Shown: in pieces, positions 1 to 6,742 of the stretch | How the letters are laid out: the number at the start of each line of letters is the position of its first letter | How positions within the stretch are numbered: the stretch's first letter is position 1 | Source of the DNA: Actinomycetota bacterium | GTDB taxonomy: Bacteria; Actinomycetota; Thermoleophilia; UBA2241 | Direction of reading: 5' to 3' | NCBI GenBank assembly: GCA_003158705.1 | Contig: PMKX01000053.1 | Location: 3,812-12,106, forward strand | DNA length: 8,295 nt | The notes under the pieces: model-generated | Database searches by the model: none | Seen by the model: the letters and a program-made list of their open reading frames with translations, nothing else | Told to the model about the DNA's origin: nothing | Position numbers and translations under genes: made by a program

Positions 1-1448
1 CCTACAACTACATCATCAAGAACAGCCTCGTGAACTACCTCAACTACGTCGACGGCATCGAGAGGGCCAAGGCGCTCAATGCGACCACCGTGCAGCTCGT
101 CTGTGCTCATCCCATGGCGGTCGGCTACATGGAGACCTCCTCCATCTACATTCTGCCCGAGCACATCTGGAAGAACGTGACTCCGTCGGAGGCCACGACA
201 AGCTACGGAAACAAGCCCCCCATCATCGGCAGTGGCCCGTTCGAGACGGTGGCCTTCGTCAAGGGCAGCTACCTCAAGATGGTAAGAAACCCGTACTGGA
301 CGGGCAAGCGACCGACCGTGGACGAGATCTACTTCGAGTCCTATCAGAACGCCGACACCATGGTCAGCGACCTGCGTGCGGGCAAGCTCGATGGGGCTTG
401 GGGCATACCAGAGGCGCAGTTCAAGCAGCTCCAGTCGGCGAAGGGCATCAAGCCGATCGCCTACCACTTCTACAACTGGGACTACCTGGAGTTCAACTGC
501 GACACAGGCGCTGCGTCGATGGGCAATCCCGTGTTGCGCGACTGGCACTTCCGCAACGCGTTGAACTGGGCTCTCGACAAGCAGCAGCTTTGCGACCTCG
601 CCCTCGCCGGCATGGCTCAACCGGCCACGACGATCATCCTTCCGAATATCTGGACCAACCCCGACTACCATTGGCAGCCGCCGGCCGACCAGGCGTACAC
701 CTTCGACTTGGCAAAGGCCAACCAGCTGCTCGACCAGGCCGGCTACCCCCGCGGCGCCAATGGCATCCGTACCTACAAGGGCAAGCCCATCGTCTTGCGT
801 CTCCAGGCCACGACCGACGAAGCGGCGTGCGATATCGAGGCCAAGCTGATCGCCGGCTGGCTCAAGCAGCTCGGCCTGGACATCAAGCTCGAGATCATCG
901 ATTCAGGCACGCTCACCAACAACGTCTACAACTACCAAGGGAACACCCCGGCACCGAACTTCGACTTGGTCGTCTGGGAATGGACCGGCTACTTCGACCC
1001 AGGCCAGACGCTGAGTGCCTTGGCGACCAATGAGATCGGCAACCTCGACGAGCCCTGCTGGTCCAACGCCGAGTACGACAAGCTCGCCCTCGACCAGGCA
1101 AGTGCCGTTGATCTGCAGAAGCGCGCGCAGATCATCTGGCAGATGCAGCAGCTGATGTACCAGCAGTCGCCCTGGATCCCGATCACCTACCCTTACTACC
1201 TCGAAGCAGTCAACACCGCCAAGTGGACAGGCTGGACGCAGGAGTTCGGAGGTACGGGCGGAGCTTGGGAGCTGGAGGGCAACATCGCTTCGTACCTCAA
1301 TCTTCGTCCCGCGAGTCACGGCGCCACGACAAGCAGCAGCTCCAAGACAGGCCTGATCGTCGTTGTCGTCATCGTCGTCATCGTTGCCGGGAGCATCGCC
1401 TACGTTCTTGTGCGGCGTCGTCGGCGGCGAGTGGAGGATGAGGCCTGA
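1..1448 (+). CDS. ABC importer substrate-binding protein, family 5 (DppA/OppA-like), 5'-truncated, with C-terminal membrane anchor
   Basis: This is the extracytoplasmic binding protein of a family-5 ABC importer, a family that usually takes up peptides, nickel or sugars; the substrate cannot be told. The reading frame is open from base 3, so the gene starts before the window; the GTG at base 30 is only an internal codon. About 481 residues are visible, and roughly 100 N-terminal residues, including any signal peptide or lipobox, are missing. The family signature GSGPFE...RNPYW lies at about 228-299, and the LRDWHFRNALNWALDK helix typical of the family follows. The end is unusual. A Ser/Thr-rich linker (TTSSSSK) leads into a Val/Ile-rich helix of about 22 residues (1347-1412), then six arginines (1413-1430) and VEDEA. 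This suggests anchoring by the C-terminus with the arginines in the cytoplasm. Two permease genes follow after 131 bp, so the three probably form one operon. The family call is firm; the substrate is unknown. Confidence 0.93.
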   Translation, partial: YNYIIKNSLVNYLNYVDGIERAKALNATTVQLVCAHPMAVGYMETSSIYILPEHIWKNVTPSEATTSYGNKPPIIGSGPFETVAFVKGSYLKMVRNPYWTGKRPTVDEIYFESYQNADTMVSDLRAGKLDGAWGIPEAQFKQLQSAKGIKPIAYHFYNWDYLEFNCDTGAASMGNPVLRDWHFRNALNWALDKQQLCDLALAGMAQPATTIILPNIWTNPDYHWQPPADQAYTFDLAKANQLLDQAGYPRGANGIRTYKGKPIVLRLQATTDEAACDIEAKLIAGWLKQLGLDIKLEIIDSGTLTNNVYNYQGNTPAPNFDLVVWEWTGYFDPGQTLSALATNEIGNLDEPCWSNAEYDKLALDQASAVDLQKRAQIIWQMQQLMYQQSPWIPITYPYYLEAVNTAKWTGWTQEFGGTGGAWELEGNIASYLNLRPASHGATTSSSSKTGLIVVVVIVVIVAGSIAYVLVRRRRRRVEDEA

Positions 1449-1579
1449 AAGCGCTCGCAGCATCCGGTTCGGTCAAGAGTGAGATGGCGCAGGCGATCCA
1501 GCCTCGGGCGGGGAAGGCCTTCTGCCGGCAAGCCGCGCAAGCGCCGAGTCGTGTAGACGGACCGAGCGGAGTCTGAGAC

Positions 1580-2551
1580 ATGGACAAGCGGCGCTACTTC
1601 ACCAAGAAGATCCTCAATACGCTGCTCACCATCATCTTGGTGGCTGGCTTCAACTTCATGCTCTTCCGCGTCCTTCCGGGCAATCCGGCGCGTCTGCTCC
1701 TGCCAAAGGGCCACTTCACGGCCGCGGCCCTCGCGCAGCAGAAGAAGGTGTTCCATCTCGACAGACCACTCTGGGAACAATTCGGCTACTACTGGGTCGA
1801 TACGGTCGAGGGTCACTTTGGTGACTCCTACGCGCAGAAGCAACCCGTCACTCAGGTCGTCGGCCGGGCTATCGTGCCGACGTTGGTCTTGGTCGGCACC
1901 GGCACCCTCTTTGCCACCATCATCGGTGTCGTCGTCGGCGTGTTCGCCGGCTGGCGACGCAACCAGGCATTCGACATCACGGCCACTAATCTCGGCATGA
2001 TCCTCTACTCCATGCCCACATTCTGGGTATCGATGCTCTTCATCCTCTACTTCTCGGTCAAGTTGGGTTGGTTCCCCAGTGGTCGCATGATGGAGGTGGG
2101 TGTCACCTACAGTTCCTTCGTGAGCAAGGCCGGCGCCTTCCTGCGCCACCTCTTCCTGCCGGCCTTCTCGTTCGCCATCACCTACATGGCTGAGTACGAA
2201 CTCATCATGCGCAGCTCCATCATCAGCGTCATGAAAGAGGATTTCACACTCACTGCGCGCGCCAAGGGCGCCTCCGAGTCGCGTGTCTTGTGGAGCCATG
2301 TGGCACCCAATGCCATGCTGCCCTCCGTCACCCTCGTGATGATGAACTTCGGTTTTGTGCTTTCGGGCGCCATCCTCGTGGAGACGGTGTTCAACTGGCC
2401 CGGCCTCGGCCTGCTCTCCTTCACCTCCATGCAGCAGCGCGACTACCCGGTCATGCAGGCGGTCTTCTTGCTCGCCAGCGTGGCGGTGATCCTCTGCAAC
2501 CTCATCGCTGATGTCATGTACTACTACCTCGACCCCAGGGTGAAGGCATGA
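1580..2551 (+). CDS. ABC importer permease, DppB/OppB family
   Basis: This is an integral membrane subunit of the family-5 importer and forms half of the translocation channel with the next gene's product. The 323-residue length is normal for the family. The N-terminal helix (about 9-29) is followed by the typical LPGNP element (32-36) and a periplasmic loop containing LDRPLWEQFGYYW (60-72). Further hydrophobic segments lie near 100-124, 134-158, 190-208, 249-270 and 292-312. The cytoplasmic EAA loop that docks on the ATPase is clear: RAKGASESRVLWSHVAPNAM (227-246), followed by LP. The family motif ETVFNWPGLG is at 268-277. The ATG has GGAG at 1568-1571, 8 nt upstream. The stop overlaps the next start in ATGA, indicating translational coupling. 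It was not named dppB because the substrate is unknown. Confidence 0.95.
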   Translation: MDKRRYFTKKILNTLLTIILVAGFNFMLFRVLPGNPARLLLPKGHFTAAALAQQKKVFHLDRPLWEQFGYYWVDTVEGHFGDSYAQKQPVTQVVGRAIVPTLVLVGTGTLFATIIGVVVGVFAGWRRNQAFDITATNLGMILYSMPTFWVSMLFILYFSVKLGWFPSGRMMEVGVTYSSFVSKAGAFLRHLFLPAFSFAITYMAEYELIMRSSIISVMKEDFTLTARAKGASESRVLWSHVAPNAMLPSVTLVMMNFGFVLSGAILVETVFNWPGLGLLSFTSMQQRDYPVMQAVFLLASVAVILCNLIADVMYYYLDPRVKA

Positions 2552-3924
2552 ACAACCGCCGGATCCCTCCCCGGCTGAAGCGTTGGATCTTCATCTGGAC
2601 GCCGGTCGTCTGGATCGTGCTGGCGCTGCTTCTGTTCCCCAAGGACCGCCCCGTGTCGAGCGGGTTCGTTCACGTTATGGGGGGGTTTGTCGACAAGCGC
2701 ATAGCCAGCTACCCCGCATGGACACTGTGGCTCGCCGCCATCGCCCTCGTCGTCGTCGGCGTTCTTGGGCTGCGCGCGCACAAGAAGAGTTTCCGCATGC
2801 AGTTGACCGTCCTCGCCATGGGCATCGTTGCCGCTGTCTGGGGGTCCGCCCAAATGGGGTTCACGCAGTTCACCTTGGGCGGGCGTGGGAGCAGCTACTC
2901 ATGGTTCTTCCAGACTGTGCTCCTGGTCTTGGCCGCAGTCCTTGTCTGGTTCTGGGGGACTGACCATGCCGAGCGAGCCGAACTCATGGTCTGGAACACA
3001 CGTGAGGTCTGGCGTATCTATCGGGCCAACTGGCAGGGGATCGTGGGCCTCGTAATCCTGCTGTTTTTCTCTGCGATGGCGCTCCTGGCGCCCTTCCTCG
3101 TGAACCACGCTTGGGTGTCGGCCAACGCCGCGATCACGCCGCATTCCCCATTCTCGCCTCCCAGCTTCCACAACTACCTGCTCTGGTTCGGCAGCGACGA
3201 GTCGGGCCTCTCCGTCTTTGCCGAATTCGTGTGGAGTTCGCGCATCTCTCTCTTCGTGGGCATCTTGGCCACCATCATCACCACCGTGGTCGGTACTGGT
3301 GCGGGCATCTTCACCGGCTACTACGCGGGCTGGATCGGCGAGCTCGGCATGCGCATCGTCGATGTCTTCCTGGTGCTCCCTTGGCTTCCTTTCGCGATGG
3401 TCCTGGCCGCTGCCTGGGGCCAGAACTACGCCATCATCATCCTCATCATCGCTTTCACGAGTTGGGCGGGCACGGCGCGTCTCGTGCGCGCTCAGGTGCT
3501 CTCGGTGAAGGAGGAGCCCTTTGTGGAGCGCGCCCGCGCCATAGGCTCGGGCGATGCGCACATCATGCGCAAGCACATCCTGCCCAACGTCATGCCCTTG
3601 GTCTTCGCCAACGCCGTTCTCACCGTGGCTATCGCCGTGTTCTCCGAGACGACGCTCTCGTTCCTCGGCCTTGGCGACCCGCTCAACTTCAGTTGGGGCA
3701 CAATGCTGGAGCACGTCTTCGACCAAGGCGCCACCACGGTCCCCTCCGCGACCGCTTACCTGTTCGCGCCCGGCATCGCTGTGGTCCTCATCGTGCTCGC
3801 CTTCAACCTGATCGGCGCGGCCTTCGATGAGGTGATCGATCCCAAGTTGCGCAAGCGTGAACACAGCAGCGGCCAGAGCCGCTTCACGGAGGCGATAACC
3901 GCGCCGGACACTGCCGCTGACTGA
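2548..3924 (+). CDS. ABC importer permease, DppC/OppC family, with extra N-terminal membrane region
   Basis: This is the second channel subunit of the importer. The usual DppC/OppC protein is about 280-320 residues, but this one is 458. The family-like part starts near residue 150 with WRIYRANWQGIVGLVILLFF, the usual cytoplasmic lead-in and first helix. It continues with the conserved core (about 225-310) and the EAA loop RARAIGSGDAHIMRKHILPN (328-347), then the SETTLSFLGLG motif (366-375). The first 145 or so residues hold about four additional hydrophobic stretches (near 13-30, 57-75, 84-101 and 117-136) that this family normally lacks. The start is supported by AGGG at 2537-2540, 7 nt before the ATG, and by the ATGA overlap with the upstream permease. 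The extension is in frame with no stop or restart signal. No ATPase gene follows, so the energising subunits must be upstream of the window or elsewhere. Confidence 0.93.
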   Translation: MNNRRIPPRLKRWIFIWTPVVWIVLALLLFPKDRPVSSGFVHVMGGFVDKRIASYPAWTLWLAAIALVVVGVLGLRAHKKSFRMQLTVLAMGIVAAVWGSAQMGFTQFTLGGRGSSYSWFFQTVLLVLAAVLVWFWGTDHAERAELMVWNTREVWRIYRANWQGIVGLVILLFFSAMALLAPFLVNHAWVSANAAITPHSPFSPPSFHNYLLWFGSDESGLSVFAEFVWSSRISLFVGILATIITTVVGTGAGIFTGYYAGWIGELGMRIVDVFLVLPWLPFAMVLAAAWGQNYAIIILIIAFTSWAGTARLVRAQVLSVKEEPFVERARAIGSGDAHIMRKHILPNVMPLVFANAVLTVAIAVFSETTLSFLGLGDPLNFSWGTMLEHVFDQGATTVPSATAYLFAPGIAVVLIVLAFNLIGAAFDEVIDPKLRKREHSSGQSRFTEAITAPDTAAD

Positions 3925-3969
3925 CCCACCCCAAGCGGCCTCTGCGGTGGATTCGAGGCTGGCCTCTCT

Positions 3970-4013
3970 GGAGCCTGCGACAGTGGGCTCCTCACGGCCT
4001 GCTGCGAGGGCCG
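3970..4013 (+). terminator. Possible terminator hairpins after the permease operon
   Basis: Two adjacent hairpins lie 45-90 nt after the DppC stop. The first pairs GGAGCC (3970-3975) with GGCTCC (3986-3991) across a 10-nt loop. The second pairs CGGCC (3995-3999) with GGCCG (4009-4013) across a 9-nt loop. Neither is followed by a T-tract, so these are not classical intrinsic terminators. Position is the main argument, and in GC-rich DNA such stems also arise by chance. Confidence 0.3.
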
Positions 4014-4154
4014 CAGGATGTGACCAAGGATCACGCGGGAGGAGTGGGTGGACATCGTCTCGCTGCGCGGTCGCGGCCTGTCGATGAGGGCCGGCGGGCT
4101 CGCCCCTTTCCGTCGGTGGCGATGGTCACAAGTATGCGCGTTACAAGCGCGCTG

Positions 4155-4170
4155 GTTGAATAAGTTGCAG
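4155..4170 (+). promoter_or_regulatory. ARG-box-like sequence overlapping the promoter
   Basis: GTTGAATAAGTTGCAG covers the -35 element. It contains the TGAAT half-site of ARG boxes; on the other strand it reads TGCAACTTATTC, which recalls the TGCATATTC element in front of argR at 6743-6751. ArgR bound here would block the -35. The second half-site is poor, so this is a candidate only. Confidence 0.35.
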
Positions 4171-4184
4171 CGCTTCCCTATACT
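4156..4184 (+). promoter_or_regulatory. Predicted promoter of the arginine cluster
   Basis: TTGAAT (4156-4161) and TATACT (4179-4184) match the housekeeping sigma -35 and -10 elements with the ideal 17-bp spacing. They sit in a locally AT-richer patch of a GC-rich region. Transcription would start near 4191 and leave a leader of about 215 nt before the first arginine-cluster ORF. No other match this good was noticed between 3925 and 4406. Confidence 0.6.
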
Positions 4185-4312
4185 GGACCGCATTGTGTGC
4201 AGTCCAAGCCGCATCCAGCTTGTGTTGCGGATCCGCCTCCTGGCGGGCCGCTTTGACTGCGCCTACCCCCGAGTCCGACGTGCACGGCGCTCGCCGGCCG
4301 GTGGGCGCTGAC

Positions 4313-4334
4313 GTCTGCGGCTCCATTCGCAGAC
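4313..4334 (+). other. Leader hairpin upstream of the argC remnant
   Basis: GTCTGCG (4313-4319) pairs perfectly with CGCAGAC (4328-4334) around an 8-nt loop. It lies within the predicted leader RNA, about 75 nt before the start codon. It could be part of an attenuation or mRNA-stability element; nothing shows which. Confidence 0.35.
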
Positions 4335-4357
4335 ATCTGACCTCCTGTCCCCCTACC

Positions 4358-4378
4358 GGCGCACGGCGCCCAGCTTTT
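4358..4378 (+). terminator. Possible attenuator-like hairpin with a short T-run
   Basis: GGCGC (4358-4362) pairs with GCGCC (4366-4370) around ACG, and TTTT follows at 4375-4378 after a 4-nt gap. The T-run is short and displaced, so termination would be weak. It lies just before the Shine-Dalgarno site of the first arginine-cluster ORF, where an attenuator would make sense. Confidence 0.25.
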
Positions 4379-4406
4379 CCATCTCGACGCGCAGCGGGAG
4401 CTGTCG

Positions 4407-4586
4407 ATGACCGACCTGAGTCCAGTGAAGCCAAGTGAGAGAGCAACAGCCGAGGATGTGGCGGCCCTTGCGGCGGCTACGACCGGCAGGGTTGCGGCGG
4501 CCGGTGCGCCGGAGGCGCGTGTGGCCATAGTCGGCGGCAGCGGCTTCACCGGTGCTGCGCTGGCCGAGCAGCAGGGGCTCCGCTGA
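4407..4586 (+). pseudogene. argC: argC remnant (N-acetyl-gamma-glutamyl-phosphate reductase), large deletion, 59 codons left
   Basis: Intact ArgC is an NADPH-dependent reductase of about 310-350 residues that converts N-acetylglutamyl phosphate to the semialdehyde. Here only 59 residues remain. Residues 39-52 read VAIVGGSGFTGAAL, the N-terminal Rossmann nucleotide-binding signature of ArgC. Seven residues later (AEQQGLR) the ORF stops, so the catalytic domain and its active-site cysteine are absent. The last residues resemble an ArgC C-terminus ('...PE..GL'), which would fit an internal deletion; that part is inference. The ATG has GGGAG at 4396-4400 with 6-nt spacing, and the TGA overlaps the argJ ATG (TGATG), so the ORF is probably still translated and coupled to argJ. 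The first 38 residues are not recognised. An in-frame GTG at 4521, behind GGAGG (4511-4515), could be the original start. A frameshift cannot explain the loss, because argJ follows at once. Its position before argJ-argB supports the identity. Confidence 0.7.
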
Positions 4587-5833
4587 TGCTGCCCCAGACT
4601 CGCTTTGCTCCGTTGCCCTCGTTTGCCCGGCAGGCCGAGCAGAGTGTCACCTTCCCGCGCGGCTTCGTGGCCAGCGGCGTGGCTGCCGGACTCAAGCGCA
4701 GCGGCCGCAAAGACGTGGGTCTGTTGCGCTCGCAAGCCCCGTGCGTGTCGGCGGCTACCTTCACGGGCAACGTCTCCGCGGCGGCGCCGGTGCGCCTCAC
4801 ACGCGAGACGGGGGCCTGCGGGCGCTTGCGGGCGGTGATCGTCAACTCCGGCAATGCCAACGCCTGCACCGGCAAGGGCGGTCTCGGCGACGCGGCGCGC
4901 ATGCGCCTGCTCGCCGCCGACGCGCTGCGTGTGCCCGTCGAGGAGGTCGCCGTGGCATCTACGGGTGTGATCGGCGAACGGCTGCCGATGCACGTCGTCG
5001 AGCCCGGTATCGCGATCGCGGCGGCGGCGCTCTCACGCCACGGCGGACCGGACTTCGCCCAAGCTATCCGGACCACGGACAAGCTCGAGAAGCAGGGTGC
5101 CCTCGAGCTGGACCTCCGCTGCGGCACCGTCCGTGTCGGATTGGCGGCCAAGGGCTCGGGCATGATCTCGCCCCACATGGCGACCATGCTGTGCTTTGTG
5201 ACCTGCGACGCCGTCGTGCCTGCGTCGGCTTGGGCGGAGGTGCTCCGTAGCGCCGTGACCGGGTCGTTCAACTGCATCACGGTGGATGGCCAGGAGTCCA
5301 CCAACGACACGGTCATCGGCTTTGCCAACGGCGCCTCTGGAGTCGTACTCGACGACGCCGATCTGGGCGACCTGACTGAGGTGTTCAAGATCGCCTGTGT
5401 GGCTCTCGCTGTGCAGATGGTGGCCGATGGCGAGGGCTCCACCAAGACGGTGTGTCTGCACGTGAGCGGCGCCCACGACACGCACGAGGCCCAGGCCGTG
5501 GCACGCGCCGTCGCCAACTCGCCGCTGGTCAAGATGGCCTTCTTCGGCCGTGACCCCAACTGGGGCCGCATCGTGCAGGCCGTGGGCCAAGCCGTCGGCC
5601 GTCTGTGGCCAGGGCCGCTCACGGCCGACATCTCCTACGAGGACGTGACCGTGATGAGCGGCGGCCACGAGGCGGAGCTCGGCGACGGCCAGCGGGAGCG
5701 TCTGACGGCCATCATGCACGCTCCTGAGATCGCCCTCGACGTGGCCCTCAATGGTGCCGGCGCGTCGGCCACGATCTACTTCAGCGACCTCACCCACGAC
5801 TATGTCACCCTCAACGCGGAGTACACGACATGA
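4586..5833 (+). CDS. argJ: Glutamate N-acetyltransferase / ornithine acetyltransferase (ArgJ)
   Basis: ArgJ moves the acetyl group from N-acetylornithine to glutamate, closing the acetyl cycle of arginine synthesis; many members also use acetyl-CoA. The 415-residue length is typical. Visible motifs are PRGFVASGVAAGLK (24-37), NSGNANACTG (87-96), the oxyanion-hole STGVIGERLP (125-134), KGSGMISPHMATMLCF (189-204), TVDGQESTNDT (232-242), GRDPNWGRI (321-329) and the C-terminal DLTHDYVTLNAEY (401-413). In this family the precursor cuts itself before the Thr of the MATML motif. That is Thr200 here, giving alpha and beta chains with Thr200 as the nucleophile, and all these residues are present. The ATG is preceded by AGGGG (4573-4577) at 8 nt, inside the argC remnant. 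The first 20 or so residues extend beyond the usual start of homology, and a TTG at 4613 is an alternative. The gene overlaps argB by ATGA. Confidence 0.96.
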   Translation: MLPQTRFAPLPSFARQAEQSVTFPRGFVASGVAAGLKRSGRKDVGLLRSQAPCVSAATFTGNVSAAAPVRLTRETGACGRLRAVIVNSGNANACTGKGGLGDAARMRLLAADALRVPVEEVAVASTGVIGERLPMHVVEPGIAIAAAALSRHGGPDFAQAIRTTDKLEKQGALELDLRCGTVRVGLAAKGSGMISPHMATMLCFVTCDAVVPASAWAEVLRSAVTGSFNCITVDGQESTNDTVIGFANGASGVVLDDADLGDLTEVFKIACVALAVQMVADGEGSTKTVCLHVSGAHDTHEAQAVARAVANSPLVKMAFFGRDPNWGRIVQAVGQAVGRLWPGPLTADISYEDVTVMSGGHEAELGDGQRERLTAIMHAPEIALDVALNGAGASATIYFSDLTHDYVTLNAEYTT

Positions 5834-6705
5834 CGGTTCGCCAACAGAAGACGGTCAAGACGCTGCTCGAGGCGATGCCCTACATCCGGCGCTTCTGGGG
5901 CGCCACTGTGGTCGTTAAGTACGGCGGCGCCGCCATGACGTCGCCACAGCTTCAGGAGCAATTCGCCGAAGACATGGTGCTGCTGCGTCTGGTGGGCATG
6001 AAACCCGTCGTCGTGCACGGCGGGGGACCGCAGATCTCGAGCTTCATGAGCCGTCTCGACATGAAGGTCGAGTTCGTCGCCGGCCAGCGCGTCACCGACG
6101 CCACGACCATGGAGGTCGCCAGGATGGTGCTCGTCGGCAAGGTGAACAAGGAGATTGTCGGGCTCATCAACCGTCACGGTGGGGCGGCCGTGGGCCTCTC
6201 GGGCGAGGACGGCCGCCTCATCCGCGCCGTGCCCAAGGAGCATTACGACGAGGAAGGCAGGGCGCTCGACCTCGGCTACGTCGGCGACGTGGCCGAGGTC
6301 AACGTCGGCGTACTCGACCTGCTCTCGGAGGAGGTGATACCGGTGGTCGCCGGCGTGGGTGCTGCCGCCGATGGTCAGGCATACAACATCAACGCCGACG
6401 CGGTGGCCGGCGAGCTGGCGGCAGCCCTCAAGGCCGAGAAGATCGTCTTCCTCAGCGACGTGGAGGGCATCTACGAGGACCAGGGCGTGGAGGAGACGCC
6501 GATCTCCGAGTGCGACCTGTCGTACATAGGTGCCTTGCAGGGCGCCGGCCGCATCAGCGGCGGCATGGTCCCCAAGGTGGGCGCTATCCGCCGCGCCCTG
6601 GAGGCCGGCGTCAAGAGTGCGCACGTGATCGACGCGCGGGTCGAGCATGCCGTGCTGCTTGAGATCCTCACCGATTCCGGCTGCGGCACCAAGGTGACGG
6701 CGTGA
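5830..6705 (+). CDS. argB: Acetylglutamate kinase (ArgB)
   Basis: ArgB phosphorylates N-acetylglutamate with ATP, the second step of the pathway, in the cytoplasm. The 291-residue length is normal. Amino-acid-kinase motifs are VVVKYGGAAM (27-36), VVHGGGPQI (61-69), GQRVTDATTMEV (85-96), the Asn/Asp segment NINADAVAGELAAAL (186-200), and GGMVPKV (244-250). The N-terminus has a helix before the first strand (KTLLEAMPYIRRFWG, about 10-24), and the C-terminus ends in TDSGCGTKV. Both features are typical of the hexameric, arginine-inhibited type, so feedback inhibition is likely (inference). GGAG at 5818-5821 lies 8 nt before the ATG, and the start overlaps the argJ stop (ATGA). Without a working ArgC the product of this enzyme would have no outlet in this cluster. 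Confidence 0.97.
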   Translation: MTVRQQKTVKTLLEAMPYIRRFWGATVVVKYGGAAMTSPQLQEQFAEDMVLLRLVGMKPVVVHGGGPQISSFMSRLDMKVEFVAGQRVTDATTMEVARMVLVGKVNKEIVGLINRHGGAAVGLSGEDGRLIRAVPKEHYDEEGRALDLGYVGDVAEVNVGVLDLLSEEVIPVVAGVGAAADGQAYNINADAVAGELAAALKAEKIVFLSDVEGIYEDQGVEETPISECDLSYIGALQGAGRISGGMVPKVGAIRRALEAGVKSAHVIDARVEHAVLLEILTDSGCGTKVTA

Positions 6706-6742
6706 CGACTGGTCTCGCGACCATCGACCCAGTGTCGGGCCT

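Larger units (their letters stand above)
3925..4406. other. Intergenic region between the transporter operon and the arginine cluster
   Basis: About 480 bases hold no convincing gene. The ORFs crossing it are Arg/Ser-rich translations with no recognisable domain. The left part has two hairpins (3970-3991 and 3995-4013) and an imperfect palindrome, GTGACC-AAG-GATCAC (4020-4034). The middle has a promoter (4156-4184). The right part is a probable untranslated leader with two hairpins and the Shine-Dalgarno site of the argC remnant. No T-box consensus and no tRNA were seen. Confidence 0.6.

Noticed and set aside
1400..2299. A 299-codon - strand ORF spanning the gap before the DppB-type gene
   Set aside because: Mostly antisense to the permease, with low-complexity acidic and histidine-rich translation and no supported start.
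2899..3864. A long - strand ORF (321 codons) opposite the DppC-type permease
   Set aside because: Its translation is dominated by charged residues with no domain, and it is opposite a well-supported membrane protein gene; it is a codon-bias shadow.
4020..4034. Imperfect palindrome GTGACC-AAG-GATCAC as an operator
   Set aside because: Only a 15-bp match with one mismatch, more than 120 bp from the nearest promoter; too weak to claim a binding site.
4048..4311. A possible 87-codon gene with a GTG start behind GGGAGGAG (4037-4044)
   Set aside because: The Shine-Dalgarno-like run is only 3 nt from the GTG, the translation is Arg-rich without protein-like pattern, and the predicted promoter lies inside it.
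4407..4586. The short argC as a simple frameshift
   Set aside because: Only about 65 nt separate the Rossmann motif from argJ, so the missing 300 codons cannot be in another frame.
4178..4993. A 271-codon - strand ORF across the argC remnant and the argJ start
   Set aside because: It is antisense to argJ and to the leader; the Ala/Arg/Gly-rich translation resembles no family.
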